Shown: one piece after another, positions 8,500-16,809 of the stretch
Layout of the letters: each line of letters begins with the position of its first letter
Position numbering within the stretch: position 1 is the first letter of the stretch
Source: Pleionea sp041591085
GTDB lineage: Bacteria; Pseudomonadota; Gammaproteobacteria; Enterobacterales; Kangiellaceae
Reading direction: 5' to 3'
Assembly (NCBI GenBank): GCA_041591085.1
Contig: JBFHSP010000006.1
Location: 1-48,785 of the forward strand
Length of the DNA: 48,785 nt
The notes under the pieces: generated by a model
What the model was told of the DNA's origin: nothing
The model's input: only the letters and a program-made list of their open reading frames with translations
The model's database searches: none
Made by a program: the position numbers and the translations under genes

Positions 8500-11088
8500 T
8501 TAAACGGTGACTTTATTTACTACTGGAATAGTAACCGAGTTTGCTTTTTTCTTGTAATCTTCCATTTGATGGAAGTTCAAATACTTATAAATATCTGACG
8601 CCATGACTTCAAGATCTTTTGCATAACTCATGTACTCATCAACGGATGGAAGTTTACCAACAACTGCTGCAACCGCAGCAAGCTCGGCTGATGCTAAGTA
8701 TACATTAGCGCCTTGACCTAAACGATTAGGAAAGTTTCGAGTTGAGGTAGAAACCACTGTTGATTTAGGTGCTACTCGCGCTTGGTTACCCATACATAAT
8801 GAACAGCCAGGCATTTCTAAGCGCGCTCCTGAACTACCAAAAATATTGTAATAACCCTCTTCCATCAATTGGAATTGATCCATTTTAGTAGGAGGTGCGA
8901 GCCATAAGCGAGTTTGTAAAGTGCCAGCTTCTACTTTCTCAAGCAACTTACCTGCTGCGCGGAAGTGACCTATATTGGTCATACAAGAGCCGATAAAGAC
9001 TTCATCGATTTTATCGCCGGCGACTTCGCTTAATAAGCGCGCATCGTCTGGATCGTTAGGAGCACAAAGAACAGGTTCTTTTAAGTCGTTAAGATCAATT
9101 TCAATAACAGCTTTGTATTCGGCGTCTTTGTCAGCTTCCATCAGTGTAGGATTGGCTAACCACTCTTCCATTTTTTCAACGCGACGAGAGATTGTTCTTG
9201 CATCACCGTATCCATTTGCAATCATCCACTTCAGTAACACAATATTTGACTGTAAATATTCGCTCACAGACTCTTCAGATAATTTAATGGTACAACCTGC
9301 AGCAGAACGCTCAGCCGATGCATCTGACAATTCAAAAGCCTGCTCTGCGGTTAGGTTATCTAGGCCTTCAATTTCTAAAATTCGACCAGAGAAAATATTT
9401 TTCTTACCTGCTTTGGCAACGGTTAAGTAACCTTCTTTAATGGCATAATATGGGATGGCATGAACCAGATCACGTAATGTAATACCCGGTTGCATTTTTC
9501 CTTTAAAACGAACCAGCACCGACTCAGGCATATCGAGAGGCATAACGCCGGTCGCTGCTGCGAAAGCTACCAGCCCAGAACCTGCTGGAAATGAAATACC
9601 CATTGGAAAACGCGTATGCGAGTCTCCACCAGTACCTACAGTATCAGGGAGTAACATACGATTTAACCAGCTATGGATGATACCGTCACCTGGACGTAAT
9701 GAAACACCACCTCGATTCATTATAAAGTCTGGCAAGGTGTGCTGAGTTTCAACATCGACAGGCTTAGGATACGCTGCCGTATGACAGAATGATTGCATGA
9801 CTAAATCTGCAGAGAAGCCTAAACAAGCTAAGTCTTTAAGTTCGTCTCGAGTCATTGGTCCAGTAGTATCTTGTGATCCAACTGTAGTCATTTTGGGCTC
9901 ACAATATTGACCCGGTCTCACTCCGGCTAAACCACATGCTTGGCCAACCATTTTTTGAGCAAGCGTATAGCCTTTGCCACTATCGATAACCGGGGTTGGT
10001 TTTCTAAAAAAGTCAGCTTCAGGTAAACCTAAATACTCGCGCGCCTTTGCCGTTAAACCACGACCAATAATTAACGGAATACGACCGCCGGCTTGAACTT
10101 CGTCAATTAGCACGTCAGTTTTTAACTCAAATGTTGCAATTTCTTTTCCGTCTTTCTCTACACGACCTTCATAAGGGAAAACATCAATCACATCTCCCAT
10201 GTTCATATCTGTGACGTCTACTTCAAACGGTAATGCACCAGCGTCTTCCATTGTATTGAAGAAAATTGGAGCGATTTTGCCACCTAAGCAGAATCCACCA
10301 TCACGTTTGTTTGGTACATAGGGGATATCGTTCCCGGTACACCAAAGAACCGAGTTAGTCGCTGACTTACGAGAAGAACCGGTTCCAACTACGTCACCCA
10401 CATACGCAACTGGATGTCCTTTCTTTTTCAAATCCTCTATGATTTGTAATGGATTGCCATCAATGCCTTCCCTCGGATTTTTCAACATCGCTAAAGAATG
10501 TAATGGAATATCCGGACGTGACCATGCATCTTGTGCTGGTGATAAATCATCAGTATTGGTTTCACCTGGCACTTTAAACACGGTCATCGTTATTTTTTCG
10601 GCCAAAGCTGGTTTGTTTTTAAACCACTCGGCATCGGCCCAAGATTGAATCACATTTGCCGCTACTTGATTACCGTTTTTGGCTTTTTCTGCCACATCAA
10701 AAAATGCATCAAACATCAATAGTGTGTGTTTTAGTTGCTCACCCGCTAAGGCAGATAACTCCACGTTATCGAGCAGCTCTACTAAAGTTGCAATATTGTA
10801 ACCACCTAACATAGTGCCCAATAATTTCACCGCATGCTCAGCATTAACTAATGGGGAAGTTACTTCCTTTTTGGCTACAGCAGTTAAAAAGCCTGCTTTG
10901 ACATAAGCTGCCTCATCAACCCCTGGAGGAACACGGTTGGTCAACAATTCAACTAAGAACTCTTCTTCACCTGCCGGAGGATTCTTTAGCAACTCAATTA
11001 ACTCACCTACTTGCTCAGCGTTGAGTGGTTTAGCTGGAATGCCTTGACTTGCGCGTTCTTCTACATGCTTTCGATAAGCTTCTAACAC
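8500..11088 (-). CDS. acnB: Aconitate hydratase B
   Basis: Bifunctional aconitase B (862 residues; 865 in E. coli). It isomerises citrate to isocitrate and in many bacteria also hydrates 2-methyl-cis-aconitate. The N-terminal HEAT-like domain, swivel domain and catalytic core appear in AcnB order. The three [4Fe-4S] ligands are in SCMTNIGHF (about C702) and GCSLCMGN (about C762 and C765). The start is GTG at 11088, preceded by GAGG eight bases upstream. Because prpB and prpC are nearby and no prpD or acnD is in the window, AcnB may supply the hydration step of the methylcitrate cycle (inference). A short GGATTA/TAATCC hairpin lies in its leader (11125-11141). Confidence 0.96.
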   Translation of the reverse strand: MLEAYRKHVEERASQGIPAKPLNAEQVGELIELLKNPPAGEEEFLVELLTNRVPPGVDEAAYVKAGFLTAVAKKEVTSPLVNAEHAVKLLGTMLGGYNIATLVELLDNVELSALAGEQLKHTLLMFDAFFDVAEKAKNGNQVAANVIQSWADAEWFKNKPALAEKITMTVFKVPGETNTDDLSPAQDAWSRPDIPLHSLAMLKNPREGIDGNPLQIIEDLKKKGHPVAYVGDVVGTGSSRKSATNSVLWCTGNDIPYVPNKRDGGFCLGGKIAPIFFNTMEDAGALPFEVDVTDMNMGDVIDVFPYEGRVEKDGKEIATFELKTDVLIDEVQAGGRIPLIIGRGLTAKAREYLGLPEADFFRKPTPVIDSGKGYTLAQKMVGQACGLAGVRPGQYCEPKMTTVGSQDTTGPMTRDELKDLACLGFSADLVMQSFCHTAAYPKPVDVETQHTLPDFIMNRGGVSLRPGDGIIHSWLNRMLLPDTVGTGGDSHTRFPMGISFPAGSGLVAFAAATGVMPLDMPESVLVRFKGKMQPGITLRDLVHAIPYYAIKEGYLTVAKAGKKNIFSGRILEIEGLDNLTAEQAFELSDASAERSAAGCTIKLSEESVSEYLQSNIVLLKWMIANGYGDARTISRRVEKMEEWLANPTLMEADKDAEYKAVIEIDLNDLKEPVLCAPNDPDDARLLSEVAGDKIDEVFIGSCMTNIGHFRAAGKLLEKVEAGTLQTRLWLAPPTKMDQFQLMEEGYYNIFGSSGARLEMPGCSLCMGNQARVAPKSTVVSTSTRNFPNRLGQGANVYLASAELAAVAAVVGKLPSVDEYMSYAKDLEVMASDIYKYLNFHQMEDYKKKANSVTIPVVNKVTV

Positions 11089-11241
11089 TTTATGTTCCTC
11101 GTAATTCGCATAAATTGAATGGCAGGATTAGCTAGTAATCCCTTAAAAATCAGGGTGCTAATTATAGCCGATATCCGCTTTGGAATAAAATTAATCCCTA
11201 AAAAATAACTGGGTATAACGAGCTGATGAGTTTATGAATGG

Positions 11242-11820
11242 CTAACTAATCTGTTTCAGCTGAGACATGTCAAAAGGCGTATCGATATCAAACAACGCAT
11301 CTTCGCAATCAATAGTTTTGATAAGGTGTGACGAGTTTTCAAACAAGTCCTGCAAACTGCTTTCATTTTTGAGCTGAGTCATCGCATAGAACTGATTGTG
11401 CGGCACTATAATAGGAAGACGAATACCATTAGAGGTATTGGTTGCGACTATTGCATTAGGATAAAGATTAGCCAAATTTTTCAGCGCTTTATAATGCACA
11501 AATGGGATTAAGGGCTGATCAACATTAACTAGTAAGCATTTATCAACATTGAACTCTCGCTTTAGTCCTAATGATATTGAAGTATGAACGCCATCACTCC
11601 AATTTTGATTATAAATATGATCGACTTTAAGGAGAGAAGATTCTTGCTCAACTCTATGATGGAATGCTCCTGTTACCACCACCACATCATCTACCAGCAT
11701 TTTTACAGTGCTCACAGTATGGCTAAGAAGTGAGCGGCCATGCCATTGAATGAGCTGTTTACATACACCTAATCGGCTGGAGTTTCCTGCTGCCAAAATA
11801 ACGGCCGCAATAGACTTCAT
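11242..11820 (-). CDS. MobA-like nucleotidyltransferase
   Basis: Belongs to the MobA-like NTP transferase family that includes MocA, MobA and CoxI-type proteins. The nucleotide-binding signature AAVILAAGNSSRLGVCKQL is at residues 4-22, the metal-binding NVDQP is mid-protein and DIDTP closes the domain. Relatives transfer CMP or GMP to molybdopterin, and some act on other cofactors. No molybdoenzyme genes are nearby, so the substrate is open. I start at the ATG at 11820 (192 residues): the homologous N-terminus begins there and a GGA lies upstream. An upstream TTG would add five residues. It sits between gcdH and acnB on the same strand, separated from gcdH by a terminator. Confidence 0.75.
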   Translation of the reverse strand: MKSIAAVILAAGNSSRLGVCKQLIQWHGRSLLSHTVSTVKMLVDDVVVVTGAFHHRVEQESSLLKVDHIYNQNWSDGVHTSISLGLKREFNVDKCLLVNVDQPLIPFVHYKALKNLANLYPNAIVATNTSNGIRLPIIVPHNQFYAMTQLKNESSLQDLFENSSHLIKTIDCEDALFDIDTPFDMSQLKQIS

Positions 11821-11894
11821 TCCCATATCCAACAAGACCTTTTACTAATTCCGCTGAGTTCTATTAATTGTAGTAAAAGATTATATTTCACGCT

Positions 11895-11923
11895 AAAACA
11901 AAAAGGGGCTCGAAAGCCCCTTT
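11895..11923 (-). terminator. Rho-independent terminator of gcdH
   Basis: Stem AAAGGGGCT/AGCCCCTTT with a four-base loop (11902-11923), followed on the minus strand by TTTTTGTTTT. It is 20 bases after the gcdH stop. Confidence 0.88.
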
Positions 11924-11942
11924 CTAAACCAATTTCATTTGA

Positions 11943-13121
11943 CTACATAAACGCTTGTATACCTGTTTGCGCACGACCTAGAATTAACGCATGAATATCA
12001 TGAGTTCCTTCGTAAGTGTTAACCGCTTCAAGGTTCATCATATGTCGGATTACATGAAACTCATCACTGATGCCATTACCACCGTGCATATCACGCGCGG
12101 TTCGAGCAATTTCTAAGGCTTTACCGCAGGCATTTCTTTTTACTAAAGAGATCATTTCTGGAACGAATCGCTTTTCGTCAATCAACCGACCCACGCGCAA
12201 AGACGCTTGTAAGCTCAAGGAAATTTCAGTTTGCATATCAGCTAACTTCTTTTGCACTAATTGAGTTGAAGCTAAAGGTTTGTTGAATTGTTTGCGATCA
12301 AGGGTGTATTGGCGAGCAGCATGCCAACATGCTTCTGCGGCCCCCATTGCACCCCAAGAAATACCATAGCGCGCCATATTCAAACAACTGAAAGGCCCGC
12401 GTAAACCCGTTACTTCAGGGAACATATTTTCTTCAGGAACAAACACTTCATCCATTACAATTTCACCAGTAATAGACGCTCTTAATGAGAACTTACCTTC
12501 AATTTTAGGAGCCGAAAGCCCTTTCATTCCTTTCTCTAAAACAAAGCCTCGAATAACGCCTTCATCATTTTTAGCCCAAACCACAAAAACATCGGCAACC
12601 GGTGAATTGGTTATCCACATTTTGCTACCGGTTAAAAGATATCCGCCGTCTACTTTTTTTGCGCGCGTTTTCATACTTGCAGGATCGGAGCCGGCATCCG
12701 GCTCAGTTAAACCAAAACACCCGATGTATTCACCGGTTGCGAGCTTAGGTAAATACTTTTCTCGTTGCGCTTCGGAACCAAATTTATGAATGGGATACAT
12801 AACCAAAGAAGATTGAACACTGCAAGCAGAGCGATAGCCAGAATCCACGCGCTCTACTTCACGGGCGACTAATCCATAAGCCACATAACTTGTACCTGCA
12901 CAGCCATACCCATCGATGGTAGAGCCTAATAATCCAAGCTCACCTAATTCACGCATAATTTCCACATCGAAATTCTCGTGACGGTTAGCTTCTATAGCAC
13001 GTGGAAGTAATTTTTCTTGTGCATATTGATGAGCGGCATCTCTTATCATCCGCTCGTCTTCTGTCAACTGATCATCTAATAACAAAAGATCATCCCAATG
13101 TGATAATACTCCACCTGCCAT
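11943..13121 (-). CDS. gcdH: Glutaryl-CoA dehydrogenase
   Basis: FAD-dependent enzyme that oxidises and decarboxylates glutaryl-CoA to crotonyl-CoA in lysine, tryptophan and glutarate breakdown. At 392 residues it has the acyl-CoA dehydrogenase layout. The glutaryl-type catalytic base is E371 in NTYEGTHD. FGLTEPDAGSDP (FAD/substrate loop), KMWITNSPVAD and MHGGNGISDE are also present. The DDQLTEDERMIRD start and RYGISWGAMGAAEACW are typical of GcdH rather than short-chain dehydrogenases. GGAAGG lies six bases before the ATG. It has its own terminator and a 209-base upstream gap, so it is probably a single-gene unit. Confidence 0.93.
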   Translation of the reverse strand: MAGGVLSHWDDLLLLDDQLTEDERMIRDAAHQYAQEKLLPRAIEANRHENFDVEIMRELGELGLLGSTIDGYGCAGTSYVAYGLVAREVERVDSGYRSACSVQSSLVMYPIHKFGSEAQREKYLPKLATGEYIGCFGLTEPDAGSDPASMKTRAKKVDGGYLLTGSKMWITNSPVADVFVVWAKNDEGVIRGFVLEKGMKGLSAPKIEGKFSLRASITGEIVMDEVFVPEENMFPEVTGLRGPFSCLNMARYGISWGAMGAAEACWHAARQYTLDRKQFNKPLASTQLVQKKLADMQTEISLSLQASLRVGRLIDEKRFVPEMISLVKRNACGKALEIARTARDMHGGNGISDEFHVIRHMMNLEAVNTYEGTHDIHALILGRAQTGIQAFM

Positions 13122-13330
13122 ATTCTGCCTTCCAATAAATACTCGTTATGAAATAAATGTAGACACAGCCAAAGCAAATTAGCCGTAGTTGCTTAAAGTT
13201 CGCGCTGATTATAAATGAAAAACTCAACAATAACGACACATTGTCAGAACAGACACTTACTAAAAGTAGGTAGAGTTAATATTTAAGCGAGTTTGATTGC
13301 GGGGCTCATTCAAAGCTCAAGATTTTGGTT

Positions 13331-13963
13331 TTAGTGTTTGACATAATTAGTAATGAAATCAAAGACTTTTACAGCAACCAAGCTATGCAGTGTTTCGTTC
13401 CAGTGTAATCCATCTGAATGAAACACCTCTGATTGAGCAAGCTCATTGCAATCTATAAAGGTCACTTCATTGTCATCCGACCAGAGTCGAAGTCGATTAG
13501 AATATTCATCAACATCTTTATTCAAACGAATCTCAGAGTCAAAATTTTTTAAACCGTTAAACTGTTCAGACACTCGGGTTGGAGACAATACACACACTTC
13601 TTTGAGAACAAGACGAGCTTTAGCGGTACTCTCTATTATATTTGATAAAAAATAGTCAAAAGGTACTCGGTTTTTGTTTTTATGAATAACCACATCGTTA
13701 CTGCCATATTGAAAAACACACAGAACCGGTTGTCCCTTTAGTCGCCTGGCTGTCACTTCATTTTCAATTCGACGCTTTAGTCCATCGGTTGTTTCTGAAC
13801 CAATGCCTAAGTTATACACTTCAACTCGAATTGCAGGATCAGTAAAGAAGTTTTGGCACTTAAGATTTAGTCGGCTAACCCAACCTCCCAATTCAAGATC
13901 TCCGACACCTAAAGTATGGCTATCTCCAAAACACAATATTCGATAAACTTTTACAGGTGACAT
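13331..13963 (-). CDS. SGNH/GDSL-family hydrolase
   Basis: A 210-residue cytosolic (no signal peptide) SGNH hydrolase, probably an esterase or lipase of unknown substrate. Block I is FGDSHTLG with the nucleophile serine near residue 16, block II is the glycine in LGIGSET, block III is YGSND, and block V is DGLHWN with the catalytic Asp-His. AAAGG lies eight bases before the ATG. It is divergent from trmO with only 21 bases between start codons, so the two promoters must lie inside each other's genes or overlap. The 209-base gap on its 3' side (13122-13330), which holds the gcdH promoter region, shows only short palindromes. Confidence 0.82.
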   Translation of the reverse strand: MSPVKVYRILCFGDSHTLGVGDLELGGWVSRLNLKCQNFFTDPAIRVEVYNLGIGSETTDGLKRRIENEVTARRLKGQPVLCVFQYGSNDVVIHKNKNRVPFDYFLSNIIESTAKARLVLKEVCVLSPTRVSEQFNGLKNFDSEIRLNKDVDEYSNRLRLWSDDNEVTFIDCNELAQSEVFHSDGLHWNETLHSLVAVKVFDFITNYVKH

Positions 13964-13984
13964 CTAACTGACCTTTCACAAAAA

Positions 13985-14695
13985 ATGACAAATTATATTT
14001 TTACGCCAATTGCCGAGGTCCGCTCGCCTTACAAAGATAAATTCGCTGTTCCTAGGCAACCTGGGTTAGCTTCCTCAATTACTTCAGAAATTGTTGTTTT
14101 TCCACCCTATCATTCTGCGGAACACTTTGATCAGCTTCAAGCTTTTAGTCATATTTGGATTCAGTTTATTTTTCACCAAACCGCCGATAAAGCCTATAAA
14201 CCTAAAGTTCGTCCGCCGAGATTGGGAGGAAATAAGAGCGTCGGAGTATTCGCTTCTCGTTCAACTTTTAGACCCAATCCGATTGGCCTCTCCGTTTGTG
14301 AATTAAAATCTATTTCCTTTGATAAAAAACACACCATTTTAACTGTATCAGGACTCGACTTAATTGATAAAACACCGATCCTCGATATTAAACCTTATAT
14401 TCAATACTCCGACAGCATAACAAATGGCATTTCCGGCTATGCACAACAAGAACCCACTCATCGGCTTGAAATTATCTTTAGTAACGCTTCTTTAAAGGTT
14501 CTCGAATCACACTCACTTGGCAAAAAGTATCAGCAAAACATAGTAGAAATAATTAGCCTTGATCCGCGTCCTAGCTACAAATTAGCCAAGGCAGATGATA
14601 AACAATATTTTGTTAAGCTTTACGATTTTGAAGTGTGTTTTTCAGTTAATAATAATCAGGCAATCATTGAGTCCATCATTCCAACTCAAGGTTAA
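13985..14695 (+). CDS. trmO: tRNA (N6-threonylcarbamoyladenosine37-N6)-methyltransferase TrmO
   Basis: SAM-dependent enzyme of the TsaA/YaeB (UPF0066) family. It adds the N6-methyl group to t6A37 of threonine tRNAs that read ACY codons. At 236 residues it equals E. coli TrmO in length. Family motifs are seen: an IAEVRSPYKDKFAVPRQPGL start, the long RPPRLGG..GVFASRSTFRPNPIGLS block at about residues 77-105, and DLIDKTPILDIKPY. The C-terminal extension of the gammaproteobacterial form is present. The t6A enzyme gene tsaB is also in this window, 30 kb away. The ATG has no clear ribosome site and lies 21 bases from a divergent hydrolase. Confidence 0.92.
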   Translation: MTNYIFTPIAEVRSPYKDKFAVPRQPGLASSITSEIVVFPPYHSAEHFDQLQAFSHIWIQFIFHQTADKAYKPKVRPPRLGGNKSVGVFASRSTFRPNPIGLSVCELKSISFDKKHTILTVSGLDLIDKTPILDIKPYIQYSDSITNGISGYAQQEPTHRLEIIFSNASLKVLESHSLGKKYQQNIVEIISLDPRPSYKLAKADDKQYFVKLYDFEVCFSVNNNQAIIESIIPTQG

Positions 14696-14706
14696 AATAT
14701 ACGCAT

Positions 14707-14728
14707 AAAAAAGGCGGTTAATACCGCC
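14707..14728 (-). terminator. Rho-independent terminator of the fum-prpB-prpC operon
   Basis: GGCGGT-TAAT-ACCGCC stem-loop (14713-14728), followed on the minus strand by TTTTTT (14712-14707). It lies 20 bases after the prpC stop. It also sits 17 bases past the trmO stop but has no T-run in that direction. Confidence 0.88.
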
Positions 14729-14748
14729 TCATTCTAGGGTCTGTAAAA

Positions 14749-15894
14749 TTATCGGTCAGATATATCGACCCATTTTAAATCTTCTGGGCCGGTATAGTTG
14801 GCACTCGGTCGAATAATTTTACCATCCACGCGTTGTTCCATAATATGAGCCGCCCAACCTGTGATACGTGACATTACAAAAATAGGCGTGAACATAGCGG
14901 TTGGAATTCCCATTTGGTGATACGATACCGCAGAAAACCAATCTAAATTAGGAAACATTTTCTTTTGTTCCCACATAACCGACTCTAAACGCTCGGCAAT
15001 ATTATATAAGTTCATATCGCCTTGTTCTTTAGATAAATCTTCAGCAACTTTCTTGATCACTTGATTACGTGGATCAGAGACCGTATAAACCGGATGACCA
15101 AAACCAATAACAATTTCTTTGCGGCCAATTCGTTCTTTAATATCGGTTTCGGCTTCATCCGGAGATGAGTAACGCTTTTGAATTTCTAACGCAACTTCAT
15201 TAGCACCGCCATGTTTTGGTCCACGAAGTGCACCTATAGCACCACAAACCGCTGAGTACATATCTGAGTTAGTTCCAGCAATAACACGACTAGTAAAAGT
15301 TGAGGCGTTAAACTCATGCTCTGCATATAAAATAAGAGAAATATGCATGGCTTTTTCCCAAGACTGACTCGGAGCTTCGCCATGTAATAAGTGTAAAAAA
15401 TGAGCGCCGATTGAATCATCATCCGTTTCAACATCAATGCGTTTACCATTGTGGCTGAAGTGATACCAGTACAAGAGCATAGAGCCAAAACTTGCCATTA
15501 ATCGGTCAGCTATATCTTTGGCATCTGAAGGGTTGTGATCTTCTTTTTCAGGAAGTACCGTACCTAATACCGAACAACCTGTACGTAATACATCCATTGG
15601 ATGTGCGGCTGCTGGAATACATTCTAAAGCCTCTTGAACAGCTAAAGGTAATCCTCGAAGATTTTTTAACTTACGCTTATAGTTTTTAAGTTCAGCAGTG
15701 GTGGGCAATTTACCGTGAATTAAAAGATAAGCAATTTCTTCAAACTCGGCTTTTTCAGCAAAATCTAAAATATCGTAACCACGATAAGCTAAGTCATTTC
15801 CAGTTCGACCAACAGTACACAATGCGGTATTACCAGCCGCAACCCCAGATAGAGCGACTGACTTTTTTGCTTTTGGAAGCACTTGCTCTGCCAT
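14749..15894 (-). CDS. prpC: 2-methylcitrate synthase
   Basis: Condenses propionyl-CoA with oxaloacetate in the methylcitrate cycle. It has the citrate-synthase fold (381 residues, the short Si/PrpC form). The catalytic residues are the histidines in AEHEFNASTF and GFGHPVY and the aspartate in LDWFSAV. The start (SVALSGVAAGNTALCTVGRTGNDLAYRGYDI) and GPKHGGANE are typical of PrpC rather than GltA. One base separates it from prpB upstream, so it is the last gene of fum-prpB-prpC. Some citrate synthase activity is possible, as in other PrpC proteins. Confidence 0.93.
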   Translation of the reverse strand: MAEQVLPKAKKSVALSGVAAGNTALCTVGRTGNDLAYRGYDILDFAEKAEFEEIAYLLIHGKLPTTAELKNYKRKLKNLRGLPLAVQEALECIPAAAHPMDVLRTGCSVLGTVLPEKEDHNPSDAKDIADRLMASFGSMLLYWYHFSHNGKRIDVETDDDSIGAHFLHLLHGEAPSQSWEKAMHISLILYAEHEFNASTFTSRVIAGTNSDMYSAVCGAIGALRGPKHGGANEVALEIQKRYSSPDEAETDIKERIGRKEIVIGFGHPVYTVSDPRNQVIKKVAEDLSKEQGDMNLYNIAERLESVMWEQKKMFPNLDWFSAVSYHQMGIPTAMFTPIFVMSRITGWAAHIMEQRVDGKIIRPSANYTGPEDLKWVDISDR

Positions 15895-15895
15895 A

Positions 15896-16786
15896 TTATT
15901 TCTCCTTATTTTGCTCGAATAACGAGTCTAATTTTTGTTCGTAACTGTGATAGTTTAAATAATCGTAAAGTTCTTCGCGTGTTTGCATAATTTCCACAAC
16001 ATTACGCTGGTGACCATCATTTTTTAATGCTTCATATACCGATAGCGCGCCTTTATTCATCGCTCGATAAGCACCACAACAATATAAAACAATATCAACA
16101 CCTACATCACCAAGCTCCGGCGTTGAGAATAATGGCGTTTTACCAAACTCAGTAATATTAGCCAAAATAGGTACTTTGACCGCTTCTTTAAATTGCTTAT
16201 ATTGCTCTAATGTGTAAATAGCTTCTGGGAAAATCATATCGGCACCCGCTTCAACGCAAGCTAAAGCTCTTTCAATAGCTGATTCAATCCCTTCTACCGC
16301 AAGTGCATCGGTACGCGCCATTATGACAAATTGTTCATCGGTTTTAGCATCAACCGCCGCTTTAACCCGGTCGATCATTTCAGATTTAGAAACAATTTCT
16401 TTACCCGGTCTGTGACCACAGCGCTTTGCTGCAACCTGATCTTCAATATGACAACCCGCAGCGCCAGCTTTAATTAATGACTTAACAGTACGTGCAATAT
16501 TAAATGCGCCGCCCCACCCCGTATCAGCATCGACCAATAAAGGTAAGTCACACACATCGGTGATGCGTCTAACATCGATCAGAACATCTTCTAATGAACT
16601 AATTCCAAGATCCGGCATGCCTAATGAATTAGCGGCAACCCCACCACCCGATAAATAAATCGCTTGATGACCTACTCGTTTCGCCATATGAGCCGTATAG
16701 GCATTAATCGTTCCAACTACTTGTAAAGGTTTATTGTTTGCTACGGCCGCTCTAAATTTCGCGCCAGGTGACAAATAATCAGTCAT
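15896..16786 (-). CDS. prpB: 2-methylisocitrate lyase
   Basis: Splits 2-methylisocitrate into pyruvate and succinate, the last step of the methylcitrate cycle. It is a 296-residue member of the isocitrate lyase/PEP mutase superfamily. The catalytic cysteine is C123 in KRCGHRPGK; Mg-binding DADTGWGG is at 86-93; the N-terminal SPGAKFRAAV and YLSGGGVAANSLG are PrpB-specific. It lies 23 bases after fum and one base before prpC. Its product succinate feeds the fumarase substrate pool via succinate dehydrogenase, which suits the shared operon. Confidence 0.95.
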   Translation of the reverse strand: MTDYLSPGAKFRAAVANNKPLQVVGTINAYTAHMAKRVGHQAIYLSGGGVAANSLGMPDLGISSLEDVLIDVRRITDVCDLPLLVDADTGWGGAFNIARTVKSLIKAGAAGCHIEDQVAAKRCGHRPGKEIVSKSEMIDRVKAAVDAKTDEQFVIMARTDALAVEGIESAIERALACVEAGADMIFPEAIYTLEQYKQFKEAVKVPILANITEFGKTPLFSTPELGDVGVDIVLYCCGAYRAMNKGALSVYEALKNDGHQRNVVEIMQTREELYDYLNYHSYEQKLDSLFEQNKEK

Positions 16787-16809
16787 AAAATTTTTACACT
16801 CTTTGTTGT

